Origin: Halomonas sp. 54_146
Lineage (GTDB): Bacteria > Pseudomonadota > Gammaproteobacteria > Pseudomonadales > Halomonadaceae
Reading direction: 5' to 3'
DNA length: 64,000 nt
Assembly: GCF_001507855.1 (NCBI RefSeq)
Contig: NZ_LGEN01000015.1
Span: 17,586-81,585 of the forward strand
Shown here piece after piece: positions 17,945 through 26,159 of this stretch. Numbering within the stretch: position 1 is the first letter of the stretch; each line of letters starts with the position of its first letter. The position numbers were made by a program, and so were the translations under genes. Under the pieces are notes generated by a model. The model was not told the DNA's origin. It searched no databases and was given only the letters and a program-made list of their open reading frames with translations.

Positions 17945-18304
17945 ATGGCTCTCTACCTTTTAGTGTTCGGTGTGTGTGTACTGGTGATAGGTGCGGTAAT
18001 ACTGGTGTTGATGACCTCAAGCACGCCGCGCTACCGCACAGAACCCAAAGACCTCATCGCCTTATTCGATAAAGCACTCAACAGCCAGGTGAGCGAAACC
18101 GAGTGGAACGCGTTGATTGGTTACCCTATCCGTCATAATGAGTATTTAGACGGTATCAGGCGGCGTGCCGCCCACTTAATGGAGCAACATGGCCGACGTT
18201 GGCTAGTTGCCCAGGGTAAGCCACTGCTCAATCAAGAAGGCCAAGCCGAACTGAAAGCCCTTCGCGACCACTTATCCGCTCACACCGCCCTGCGCCAGCA
18301 ATAG
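17945..18304 (+). CDS. membrane-anchored protein of unknown function
   Basis: A 119-aa protein not recognised. One N-terminal membrane helix (LYLLVFGVCVLVIGAVILVLM) is followed by a soluble, mostly helical and charged domain with SETEWNALIGYPIRHNEYLDGIRRRA; an Nin/Cout or Nout/Cin orientation cannot be decided. The start follows TAGGAGCACTATAAA. The stop codon abuts a five-copy 19-bp tandem repeat that runs to the next gene. Position just upstream of the put regulator may be coincidental. Confidence 0.75.
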   Translation: MALYLLVFGVCVLVIGAVILVLMTSSTPRYRTEPKDLIALFDKALNSQVSETEWNALIGYPIRHNEYLDGIRRRAAHLMEQHGRRWLVAQGKPLLNQEGQAELKALRDHLSAHTALRQQ

Positions 18305-18398
18305 TTATTGCGGTTCAACAGAGCTTTCGCGGTTCAACAAAGCTTTCGCAGTTCAATAAAGCTTTCGCGGTTCAAGAACGTTATTGCGGTTTAGGAGA
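18304..18398. repeat. 19-bp tandem array, five copies
   Basis: Units such as GCTTTCGCGGTTCAACAAA repeat five times with exact 19-bp period, from the stop codon of the gene at 17945 into the ribosome binding site of the AraC gene; the last unit becomes GTTATTGCGGTTTAGGAGA. The array fills the intergenic space almost completely. Confidence 0.9.
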
Positions 18399-18404
18399 TT
18401 TGCT

Positions 18405-19238
18405 ATGCCCAGCATGATTCGTCAAATTCCCTTAGCAAGCGCCACGCAACACCATTCCCATGACTTTCACCAGATTGTGATTACGTTATGTGGCTCATCG
18501 GAATTTGAGATTGAAGGGCTAGGTGGGCGAGTCAATGCGTTTTCGGGCTGTATAGTGCCCGCCAACCACGAACACTACTACTCAGGTTACGGTCATAATC
18601 AGCAATTAATTTTCGACCTTCCAGAAGATGCCCCCGCGCTAACCGGTGAAAACCGCGAGCTGGTCGCCCTGTTTGATGCACCGCGCTTTTTTGGCTTAGA
18701 TAACGCCCTGCGCCACTATTTGGCGTTTATGCAGAGCGAGCTTGCCCAGGAATTTGACACTTCATCCAACTCATTCCAGCAAGAACGCTTAGCCGCCACG
18801 CTCTTAGGCTCATTAAAAGCGCGCTTAGGCGCAACGGCCAGCACCTCCCCGCGGCGTTTAGACTTAACGCGCATTGACCGCTTTATTCGTCACCATCTTG
18901 CTGATGAGCTTCGTGTCGCCGATTTAGCGCGGCTAGCCTGTTTAAGCGAAGCACATTTTTCCGACTGTTTTCGCGCCCAAACCGGGCTATCCCCCTGGCA
19001 ATACGTGAAGCGCCAGCGCCTGCATGCGGCGCGACAATTAATTTTACAAAGCCGCCTGCCTCTTACCGATATCGCTATTCAGACAGGTTTTGCCAACCAA
19101 AGCGCGCTTTCCCATGCTTTTCGCCGCAGCTACGGATTATCGCCGCGCAAATTACGCCAAGCTGATGCACCGCCAGCAGTCATTAACGCCACGAGCACTT
19201 CGATAGGGTCGCTAGCAGGCCAACAAAAACTCTACTAA
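18405..19238 (+). CDS. AraC-family regulator, probably of proline catabolism
   Basis: A 277-aa transcription factor. The N-terminal cupin-like sensor has HHSHDFHQIVITLCG, and the C-terminal AraC domain has two HTH motifs (VADLARLACLSEAHFSDCFR and LTDIAIQTGFANQSALSHAFRR). MPSMIRQ at 18405 has AGGAG eight bases upstream; the ORF-track start is a TTG seven codons earlier. It is upstream of putA in the same direction, as the PruR activator is in Pseudomonas aeruginosa. A pair of direct repeats 21 bp apart in the putA promoter is its likely binding site. The effector is presumably proline. Confidence 0.87.
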   Translation: MPSMIRQIPLASATQHHSHDFHQIVITLCGSSEFEIEGLGGRVNAFSGCIVPANHEHYYSGYGHNQQLIFDLPEDAPALTGENRELVALFDAPRFFGLDNALRHYLAFMQSELAQEFDTSSNSFQQERLAATLLGSLKARLGATASTSPRRLDLTRIDRFIRHHLADELRVADLARLACLSEAHFSDCFRAQTGLSPWQYVKRQRLHAARQLILQSRLPLTDIAIQTGFANQSALSHAFRRSYGLSPRKLRQADAPPAVINATSTSIGSLAGQQKLY

Positions 19239-19256
19239 AGTCGAAAGACGGCTGCG

Positions 19257-19297
19257 TTTGCCTTGGAATTGACATGTTTTGCCTTGAAAACAGCATA
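19257..19297 (+). promoter_or_regulatory. putA promoter with AraC-type direct repeats
   Basis: TTTGCCTTGGAA (19257-19268) and TTTGCCTTGAAA (19278-19289) are 11/12 identical and start 21 bp apart, two helical turns. TTGACA (19269-19274) lies between them and a weak -10 (AGCATA) follows after 17 bp. Repeats overlapping the -35 are the usual arrangement for AraC activators. Confidence 0.6.
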
Positions 19298-19388
19298 CAC
19301 CTGATGCAGCCGCGCTCTACATTCGCTTACTAGCTTGGGCATAGCGCCCTGTTACTTATTCGTTCTGTTCAGACTTTCGGGGGCTTCA

Positions 19389-22300
19389 ATGCTAAATGCC
19401 AACAAAATGCGTGACCCTGCCATCTGGCAAACTGATCTTGACACGCTGATGACGCGGGTTAGCGACCACTATTTAGTGGATGAAAGTGCCTATGTCAGTG
19501 AGCTGATCAAGGTGCTGGATGCCGACCACGATGACTTTGCCCGCATTGAAGCTAACACGGCTGCGCTGGTGCAGGATGTGCGCAAAATGGATACGGCTGT
19601 CGATACTATCGACGAGCTGCTTCAGCAGTACAGTTTGGATACCCACGAAGGGTTGATGTTGATGTGCCTGGCAGAAGCCATGCTGCGCATCCCCGATAAA
19701 GCCACCGCTGATGCGCTGATTGAGGACAAGCTCGGCCCCGCCGATTGGCAGTCCCACGTGGGTAAAAGCGACTCATGGATGGTGAATGCGTCAACGTGGG
19801 GGCTGCTAATGACCGGCCGCGTGTTGAAGCTGGATCACCCCAAAGAGGGTCAGCCTGCCACCTTCATTAATCGCATGGTCAATCGCCTGGGCGAGCCGGT
19901 TATTCGTCGTGCGATGTATGAAGCGATGAAAATTATGGGCAAGCAGTTTGTGCTGGGTCGCGATATTAATGAAGCCCTCAAGCGCTCCAAGCCGCTGTTC
20001 AATAAAGGTTACACCTACTCCTACGATATGTTGGGTGAAGCCGCGCGCACCCGGGATGATGCCAAGCGTTATTTTGATGACTATGCCCGCGCCATTGAGC
20101 AAGTCGGCAAAACGTGCCAAACCTTAAGCGATAAAACTCCAGCGCCCTCGGTCTCCATCAAGCTCTCGGCACTCCACCCCCGCTATGAGTTTGGCCGCCG
20201 CGAGCAGGTACTGGCTGAGCTGGTCGACACCGTTATTAAATTGGTCACCCAAGCCCGCGCGTTAGAGGTAGCGGTGACCATTGACGCTGAAGAAGTGGAC
20301 CGGCTGGAGCTTTCTCTAGAAGTCTTCCGTGCGGTTTATGAAAGCGAGGCCGCCAAAGGTTGGGGGCACTTTGGTTTAGTGGTTCAGGCCTACTCAAAAC
20401 GCGCCCTACCGGTATTGCACTACATCAACCGCTTGGCCGATCAACAGGGTGACGAGATTCCACTGCGCTTGGTCAAAGGTGCCTACTGGGACACCGAAAT
20501 TAAAGAGTCCCAGCAGTTGGGGGTAGACGGCTACCCAGTGTTTACCCGCAAAGCAGGCACCGATGTAGCCTACCTTGCCTGCGCGCAATTTTTGCTTTCC
20601 AACGACACGCATGGCCGCATCTTCCCGCAGTTCGCCACTCACAACGCGCACACCGTGACGACGATCCTAGAGTTCGCCAACCGCGACAGCCGGCCGTTCG
20701 AGTTTCAACGCCTGCACGGCATGGGCGAAGCGCTTTACGACGCCGCGCTTGAGCGCGCACCGAAAGGCACCTACTGCCGCATTTACGCCCCGGTGGGCGC
20801 ACATAAAGATTTGCTGCCCTACCTGGTTCGCCGCCTGCTGGAAAACGGCGCTAACTCCTCGTTCGTGCATCAGTTGGTCGACCCTGACGTGCCCGTAGAG
20901 TCGCTGTGTCAGCACCCGATTGAGACCCTGCGCCAGCAGAAAAGCCTGACCAACACGAATATTCCGCTACCCACCGATATTTATGGCCCTAAGCGTCGTA
21001 ATTCCCGCGGGGTAAACCTGAACATTCGCAGCCACTACTACCCGCTGATGGAGAAGATGGCCGCATTTATGGATAAGCAATACCCCGCCAAGCCGCTGCT
21101 GGCCTTTGATGTCGCCGACGACGCCGCTAATACCCATAGCGTCACCAGCCCTTATGACCGCCGCCAAACCGTGGGTAGCGTGCAGTGGACCAGCAAAGAG
21201 CAAGCGGCCAAGGCGCTGGATGCCGCCTGGGCCGCGTTCCCCCGCTGGGATGCTACGCCGGTGGCCGAACGCGCCGCCATTGTGCGTCGCCTGGGCGATT
21301 TGATGGAAGAACATATGCCAGAGCTGATGGCACTCTGCTCACGTGAAGGCGGCAAGCTACTCACCGATGGCGTGGATGAGATCAAAGAAGCCGTCGACTT
21401 CTGCCGCTTCTACGCCATGCGCGCAGAAGAAGAGTTCAGCGAAGCGATAGTATTGCCCGGCCCCACCGGTGAATCCAACCGTTTGATGATGGGTGGCAAA
21501 GGCGTATTCGCGGCCATTAGTCCCTGGAACTTCCCGGTGGCAATCTTCTGCGGCCAGGTGGTGGCGGCGGCGGTGGCGGGTAATACCGTGCTGGCTAAAC
21601 CAGCGGAGCAAACCTCGATTGTCGCCCACCGCGTGATTGAGCTGCTGTATCAAGCGGGTATGCCCCGCGATGTGGTGCAGCTACTGCCTGGTGATGGCCC
21701 GACGGTGGGCAGCGTGTTGACCTCTGACCCGCGCATTACCGGGGTGGTATTTACCGGCGGCACCGATACCGCACAGATTATCAACCGCGCCCTGGCCGCC
21801 CGTGAAAACGCCCCGCTGCCCACGTTAATCGCTGAAACCGGCGGCATGAACGCCATGATTGTCGACTCCACCGCCCTGCCCGAGCAGGTCGTGGTGGATG
21901 TGGTTCAATCCGCCTTCCAGAGCGCTGGCCAGCGCTGTTCGGCGCTTCGTGTTCTGTATCTACAGGACGATGTCGCTGACCGGGTCATTGAGATCCTCAA
22001 GGGTGCCATGAATGAGCTACGCATTGGCGACCCACGTGAGTTAGGCACCGATGTAGGCCCGGTTATCGACGAAGATGCCCGCAAAGGCTTGTTGGAACAC
22101 ATCGAAAAACTCAAGGCTGAGAAACGCCTAGTAGCGGAAACACCGATGGCGGCTGAACACACTCAGGACGGCACCTTTGTCGCGCCTGTCGCCTTCACGA
22201 TCGACAGCATCAATGCCCTTTCCCGCGAGCAGTTCGGCCCCGTGCTACATATCGTGCGCTACAAAGCCAGCGAGCTTGATAAGGTCATCAACGATATCAA

Positions 22301-22580
22301 CGGTCGCAACTACGGCCTGACGTTTGGCGTGCATAGCCGGAATGAATCGTTTGCCGCTGAAATAGCGCAGAGAATGCGCGTCGGTAACGTGTACATCAAC
22401 CGCAATATTATTGGGGCAGTGGTTGGCGTACAGCCGTTTGGTGGTCAAGGCCTTTCAGGCACTGGCCCCAAAGCCGGTGGCCCTCACTACCTGCAGCGCT
22501 TTGTGACCGAGAAAACCATTACTAATAACACCGCTGCTCTAGGCGGGAACGCGTCGCTGTTGGCGCTTGGTGATGAGTGA
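19389..22580 (+). CDS. putA: bifunctional proline dehydrogenase / glutamate-semialdehyde dehydrogenase
   Basis: Oxidises proline to glutamate in two channelled steps at the membrane face. A helical N-terminal part and a FAD-binding PRODH barrel (about residues 150-450, with LVKGAYWDTEIK and FATHNAHT) come before an aldehyde dehydrogenase domain (about 570-1000) with AISPWNFP, KPAEQT, VFTGGTDTA, ETGGMNA and the catalytic Cys in SAGQRCSALRV. At 1063 aa it lacks the N-terminal ribbon-helix-helix repressor domain of E. coli PutA, so regulation must come from another protein, fitting the upstream AraC gene. MLNANKM is chosen as start; the track's 18 extra residues have no support. Confidence 0.96.
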   Translation: MLNANKMRDPAIWQTDLDTLMTRVSDHYLVDESAYVSELIKVLDADHDDFARIEANTAALVQDVRKMDTAVDTIDELLQQYSLDTHEGLMLMCLAEAMLRIPDKATADALIEDKLGPADWQSHVGKSDSWMVNASTWGLLMTGRVLKLDHPKEGQPATFINRMVNRLGEPVIRRAMYEAMKIMGKQFVLGRDINEALKRSKPLFNKGYTYSYDMLGEAARTRDDAKRYFDDYARAIEQVGKTCQTLSDKTPAPSVSIKLSALHPRYEFGRREQVLAELVDTVIKLVTQARALEVAVTIDAEEVDRLELSLEVFRAVYESEAAKGWGHFGLVVQAYSKRALPVLHYINRLADQQGDEIPLRLVKGAYWDTEIKESQQLGVDGYPVFTRKAGTDVAYLACAQFLLSNDTHGRIFPQFATHNAHTVTTILEFANRDSRPFEFQRLHGMGEALYDAALERAPKGTYCRIYAPVGAHKDLLPYLVRRLLENGANSSFVHQLVDPDVPVESLCQHPIETLRQQKSLTNTNIPLPTDIYGPKRRNSRGVNLNIRSHYYPLMEKMAAFMDKQYPAKPLLAFDVADDAANTHSVTSPYDRRQTVGSVQWTSKEQAAKALDAAWAAFPRWDATPVAERAAIVRRLGDLMEEHMPELMALCSREGGKLLTDGVDEIKEAVDFCRFYAMRAEEEFSEAIVLPGPTGESNRLMMGGKGVFAAISPWNFPVAIFCGQVVAAAVAGNTVLAKPAEQTSIVAHRVIELLYQAGMPRDVVQLLPGDGPTVGSVLTSDPRITGVVFTGGTDTAQIINRALAARENAPLPTLIAETGGMNAMIVDSTALPEQVVVDVVQSAFQSAGQRCSALRVLYLQDDVADRVIEILKGAMNELRIGDPRELGTDVGPVIDEDARKGLLEHIEKLKAEKRLVAETPMAAEHTQDGTFVAPVAFTIDSINALSREQFGPVLHIVRYKASELDKVINDINGRNYGLTFGVHSRNESFAAEIAQRMRVGNVYINRNIIGAVVGVQPFGGQGLSGTGPKAGGPHYLQRFVTEKTITNNTAALGGNASLLALGDE

Positions 22581-22629
22581 GACGCTCATCAACATCATTA
22601 ACCTGAACTCCTGAACAGGGAACCCTCTC

Positions 22630-22776
22630 ATGGTCGAAAACAATATAGGGATTGCCATTACATTTGCCGCGTACCTGCTGCTGACGCTTGGCATTGGGGT
22701 CGTTGCTTATCAACGCACTAACGCCTTGCCTGGCTATCGCTTAGGCGGCGCTTATGGCGTTTATAGAGGCCAGTAA
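22630..22776 (+). pseudogene. N-terminal remnant of a second putP-like symporter
   Basis: A 48-codon ORF missed by the track, starting MVENNIGIAITFAAYLLL. Residues 6-41 line up with the first helix and loop of sodium/solute symporters, including intact PutP 160 bp downstream (IGVVAYQR...YRLGGA against IGVYAMRK...YMLGGR). Homology then stops and the frame ends YGVYRGQ-stop. It is most simply the 5' stump of a duplicated or replaced putP. It has a plausible start context, so a small membrane peptide could still be made. Confidence 0.75.
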
Positions 22777-22865
22777 CATCAGTAAGAAAAGGGGCAAATA
22801 AATACAAGACAGCGACACTACCGGATTCTGCACGGTAAACCCGCTGAACCTTTCGGAGCTAGGGC

Positions 22866-22903
22866 GGTACGAAAAGTCGGCAATCGCAGGCATTTTTCGT
22901 ACC
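22866..22903 (+). promoter_or_regulatory. inverted repeat in the putP leader
   Basis: GGTACGAAAA and TTTTCGTACC form a perfect 10-bp inverted repeat with an 18-base gap, ending 36 bases before the putP start. No T tract follows, so a regulator site or mRNA stem is more likely than a terminator. Confidence 0.55.
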
Positions 22904-22939
22904 AAGCTTAGTCCCGTTCTAACGAACTGGAGAAATTTC

Positions 22940-24430
22940 ATGGCTACTGGTGTTTGGATTAGCTTATTTGGTTACTTTGCGCTGATGATCGCCATAGGCG
23001 TTTACGCCATGCGCAAATCCACGTCTTCATCTGAAGATTACATGTTGGGTGGCCGGACTCTCAGCCCGCAAGTGGCAGCCCTTTCGGCCGGCGCTTCGGA
23101 TATGAGTGGCTGGCTGCTGCTAGGTTTACCCGGGGCGATGTTCGTCTCAGGCCTGGGGTCAGCCTGGATTGGTATCGGCCTGCTGGTGGGTGCCCTGTTC
23201 AACTGGATTTTGGTCGCACCGCGCCTTCGTGAACAGACGATTCACTACGGCAATGCGATTACCATTCCGGCTTTCCTAGCCAACCGGTTCCCAACGCGGG
23301 CGCTGTCCCTGCGCACGGTATCCGCCATTGTTATCGTTATTTTCTTCGCCGTTTATACCGCCTCAGGCTTAGTGGCTGGCGGCAAGTTGTTTGAAAGCGC
23401 GTTTACCGGCGTTTACAACTTTGGTGATATGAGCAACTACGCTATGGGTGTCATGATCACACTCGGCGTGGTGCTTATTTACACCGTTGTTGGCGGTTTC
23501 CTGGCCGTAAGCATGACGGATTTCGTACAAGGCTGCATCATGATGCTCGCCCTGATCATCATGCCTGCGGTGGTATTGTTTGGCGAAGGTGGCGGCGGTT
23601 TCACCCAGGCGTCACAAACCCTCAATGAAGTCGATCCTACGCTGTTATCCTGGACGTCAGGGCTCACCTTTATAGGCTGGCTGTCTGCGGTTACCTGGGG
23701 GCTGGGCTATTTCGGGCAGCCGCATATTATTGTGCGCTTTATGGCGATCCGCTCACAGAAAGATGTGCCTACTGCCCGCAACATTGGCATGGCCTGGATG
23801 CTTATATCCCTGATTGGTGCCGTTTCTCTGGGTATATTTGGCCGGGCCTATGCCATTCGTAATGGTTTGGATGTTCAGGACCCGGAAACCATCTTTATTA
23901 TCCTAGCGAATCTGTTGTTCCATCCGCTGATCACTGGCTTCCTTTATGCGGCACTGCTGGCGGCCATCATGAGTACCATTTCTAGTCAGCTTCTAGTGTC
24001 GTCTTCATCACTGACGGAAGACTTCTATCGCCTGTTCTTGCACAAGAACGCAACCGAGCAACAGAGTGTGGCCGTAGGCCGTGTCTGCGTCGTGCTGGTA
24101 GGCGTTGTGGCTGCTTTTATTGCCTCTGATGAAAACTCTCAGGTGCTTGGCTTAGTCAGTAACGCCTGGGCCGGCTTCGGTGCAGCGTTTGGGCCGCTGA
24201 TCATTCTGTCGCTGATGTGGCCACGCACCAACGGCAATGGTGCTATCGCGGGCATGGTGGTGGGTGCTGCTACCGTTATGATCTGGATCTCAATGGGCTG
24301 GAACGGTGAATTCATGGGTGGTCCCGGTGTGTACGAGATTATTCCTGGCTTCATCGCGTCCTTCATTGCCATCATGGTGGTGAGCAGTGTGACTGCCGAT
24401 ACCGGTGAATATCAGCATATCGATCGCTAA
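22940..24430 (+). CDS. putP: sodium/proline symporter
   Basis: Takes up proline with Na+ across the inner membrane. 496 aa, about 13 helices, sodium/solute symporter family. The N-terminal loop SEDYMLGGRTLSPQVAALSAGASDMSGWLLLGLPG is the PutP-type Na+ and substrate region, and the signature GGFLAVSMTDFVQG follows around residue 180. The start has GGAG seven bases upstream. It lies downstream of putA with a putP-like remnant and an inverted repeat between them. Proline is both nutrient and osmolyte in halophiles. Confidence 0.95.
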   Translation: MATGVWISLFGYFALMIAIGVYAMRKSTSSSEDYMLGGRTLSPQVAALSAGASDMSGWLLLGLPGAMFVSGLGSAWIGIGLLVGALFNWILVAPRLREQTIHYGNAITIPAFLANRFPTRALSLRTVSAIVIVIFFAVYTASGLVAGGKLFESAFTGVYNFGDMSNYAMGVMITLGVVLIYTVVGGFLAVSMTDFVQGCIMMLALIIMPAVVLFGEGGGGFTQASQTLNEVDPTLLSWTSGLTFIGWLSAVTWGLGYFGQPHIIVRFMAIRSQKDVPTARNIGMAWMLISLIGAVSLGIFGRAYAIRNGLDVQDPETIFIILANLLFHPLITGFLYAALLAAIMSTISSQLLVSSSSLTEDFYRLFLHKNATEQQSVAVGRVCVVLVGVVAAFIASDENSQVLGLVSNAWAGFGAAFGPLIILSLMWPRTNGNGAIAGMVVGAATVMIWISMGWNGEFMGGPGVYEIIPGFIASFIAIMVVSSVTADTGEYQHIDR

Positions 24431-24481
24431 ACGATCACCGATCACGCCTTCAACGTCGCAATAAGTTGCTTAGGCAAGTTG

Positions 24482-24513
24482 CAAGGCCTTCCCATGTCAG
24501 TGGGAAGGCCTTG
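24482..24513 (+). terminator. terminator after putP
   Basis: Perfect 13-bp stem CAAGGCCTTCCCA/TGGGAAGGCCTTG with a six-base loop, 50 bp after the putP stop. The T tract is weak (TACGTTT). The rest of the 302-bp gap to ompW contains short AATAACNCTTG repeats (24550-24610). Confidence 0.75.
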
Positions 24514-24732
24514 TACGTTTAGCCCTTGTTTAGCCTTTGGGCGGCGCACTCGCTACCGAATAACGCTTGTCCAGTCCAATAACCCTTGTCTAATAACTCT
24601 TGCCCTGGATCAATATCCTATTACCTGAGCCTCGTTACACTCCTTTGTAACATTAAGCGGTGACTAAATGGCCGCCCAGCTGTGCCACCCTCTGTCTTAT
24701 TACTGTCCGTTTTGCTACCCAGGAGTGAACCC

Positions 24733-25359
24733 ATGCGTAAAGCCGTTCTGCCTACCTTACTTGTTTCCAGTATTGCCGCTGCGGCATTGATGACCAGCAG
24801 CCAGGCATTTGCCTATGGCGCTGGCGACTTCTTTACCCGCGTTGGTGTTGCGCAGGTCGAGCCGACAAGCGATAACGGTGAAATCCTAGGTGGAGCCGGT
24901 GTTGATGTGGATTCAGACACTAACTTCGCGTTCACTCTGGGTTATCGCTTCCACGACAAAATCGGCGTGGAATTACTGGCAGCACTGCCCTTCAAGCATG
25001 ACTTACAGGTTGACGGCGTTACCGGCGGCTCCACCGAACACTTACCGCCCACCCTAACGCTGCAGTACTACCCGCTGGGTGGCACTGAGTCGCGCGTACA
25101 GCCGTATGTAGGTGCAGGTGTGAACTACACCCGTTTCTCTGACGAGAAAACCGATATTGGCGCGTCATTGGAGCTTGATGATTCCTGGGGTGCCGCGGGT
25201 CAGGTGGGGATCGATCTGCTGATTGATGATAACTGGGCGCTTAACGCTGCCGCTTGGTACATCGATATCGACACCGATGCCAGGGTTAACGGTGATCCGG
25301 CGGGTACCGTAGAGATTGACCCCGTGGTTGTGATGGCGGGTCTGAGCTACCGCTTCTAA
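24733..25359 (+). CDS. ompW: OmpW-family outer membrane protein
   Basis: An eight-stranded outer membrane beta-barrel. 208 aa with a signal peptide (MRKAVLPTLL...TSSQAFA) and barrel motifs: FTRVGVAQVEP, FAFTLGYRFHDKIGVELLAALPF, the LPPTLTLQYYPLGG loop, and a C-terminal aromatic residue (GLSYRF). OmpW proteins form a hydrophobic channel and respond to osmotic and other stress. I use MRKAV, which has AGGAG 8-9 bases upstream, not the track start 17 codons earlier. Confidence 0.93.
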   Translation: MRKAVLPTLLVSSIAAAALMTSSQAFAYGAGDFFTRVGVAQVEPTSDNGEILGGAGVDVDSDTNFAFTLGYRFHDKIGVELLAALPFKHDLQVDGVTGGSTEHLPPTLTLQYYPLGGTESRVQPYVGAGVNYTRFSDEKTDIGASLELDDSWGAAGQVGIDLLIDDNWALNAAAWYIDIDTDARVNGDPAGTVEIDPVVVMAGLSYRF

Positions 25360-25405
25360 GCTATGCTTCGCTAGCTATGCTTCACCAGCTATGTTTCACC
25401 AACTA
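25357..25405. repeat. 14-bp tandem repeat over the ompW stop codon
   Basis: About 3.5 copies of AGCTATGCTTCRCY; the first copy includes the ompW stop. Part of the recurrent stop-codon repeat pattern. Confidence 0.8.
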
Positions 25406-25415
25406 TAGTGCTATC

Positions 25416-25445
25416 CATAAAGCCTGCCTCGCGGCAGGCTTTATG
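25416..25445. terminator. bidirectional terminator ompW/yqcC
   Basis: Perfect 13-bp stem CATAAAGCCTGCC/GGCAGGCTTTATG with a 4-base loop between two convergent genes. Confidence 0.85.
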
Positions 25446-25461
25446 TCGTTAATAGCGTTCG

Positions 25462-25515
25462 GTTTTTTTTATAATGTTCAGTTTTCAATAACCCTTCGTT
25501 TTGAATAACGCTCAG
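25462..25515. repeat. degenerate 17-bp repeat at the 3' end of yqcC
   Basis: On the minus strand GAAAGCTGAGCGTTATT, CAAAACGAAGGGTTATT and GAAAACTGAACATTATA follow one another. The first copy contains the yqcC stop codon. Confidence 0.65.
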
Positions 25516-25844
25516 CTTTCAGTGACGAGTTGATCGACCTTCTCTACTGCACGGACGATAAGCAGCTGATGATGCGCGGGTGTTTTTTCCTGCTGCAAAT
25601 AGGCCGCTACGGCGGGGGCTATCTCGCACTTTGCAGGCATCGCGGCACGCGCCTCAATTAACGCGTTTAAGCGCGCAATAAACACAAAGCGCACCCACTG
25701 GGGAAGCGACATGGTGTCGATGCAAAACGGCTGCTGGCTGGCGAACGCCTCTGCATCTGGGGTTGGCATACGCCAAAGATCGGCGGCTTTCATCGACGCT
25801 TCCAGTTCAAGAAGCGCTGTTTGCAGCGGTTGATAAGTACTCAT
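25512..25844 (-). CDS. yqcC: YqcC family protein (DUF446)
   Basis: A 110-aa helical cytoplasmic protein. The family core includes LWRMPTPDAEAFASQQPFCIDTMSLPQWVRFVFI and a C-terminal LLIVRAVEKVDQLV. In enterobacteria yqcC lies beside the pseudouridine synthase truC; here it stands alone. The function is not established. Convergent with ompW across a shared terminator. Confidence 0.9.
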   Translation of the reverse strand: MSTYQPLQTALLELEASMKAADLWRMPTPDAEAFASQQPFCIDTMSLPQWVRFVFIARLNALIEARAAMPAKCEIAPAVAAYLQQEKTPAHHQLLIVRAVEKVDQLVTES

Positions 25845-25924
25845 AAATAACGGTGCAACTACCTTGGGAAATGAAAAGAGTGTCTCTCCTGGCTATTATC
25901 CTCACTCAGCGCCCTTCTTGCTAC

Positions 25925-25987
25925 TTATCCACGCGTGATAGTCGCTATCCATACACCCACAGAAAACCTGCACGAGCCTGTGGATAA
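25925..25987. promoter_or_regulatory. pair of DnaA-box-like sites
   Basis: TTATCCACG at 25925-25933 and the perfect TTATCCACA on the minus strand at 25979-25987 face each other in the 315-bp gap between yqcC and the DUF3549 gene. The gap otherwise shows only a CCACAG/CTGTGG inverted repeat and no ORF. Confidence 0.3.
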
Positions 25988-26159
25988 ACTATGGAAAGGT
26001 TGCGCAGCGGCTACTCTCATGCGGCTTTCAGCCATTTGTTTAATTTTTAACCGCATTGTCATCAACGTCATCTACTGAAAACACGCTTTTATCAACCATG
26101 GCGGCTGACAGTGTCACATCAGCAAGGTAGAGTGCAGGCTTGCAACGCGGAAGGATGTT

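Noticed and set aside
18304-18398. CRISPR array
   Set aside because: The 19-bp units are contiguous, without unique spacers, and no cas genes are present.
22741-22941. 66-aa minus-strand ORF in the putA-putP gap
   Set aside because: Antisense to the putP remnant and leader; no ribosome binding site and no family similarity.
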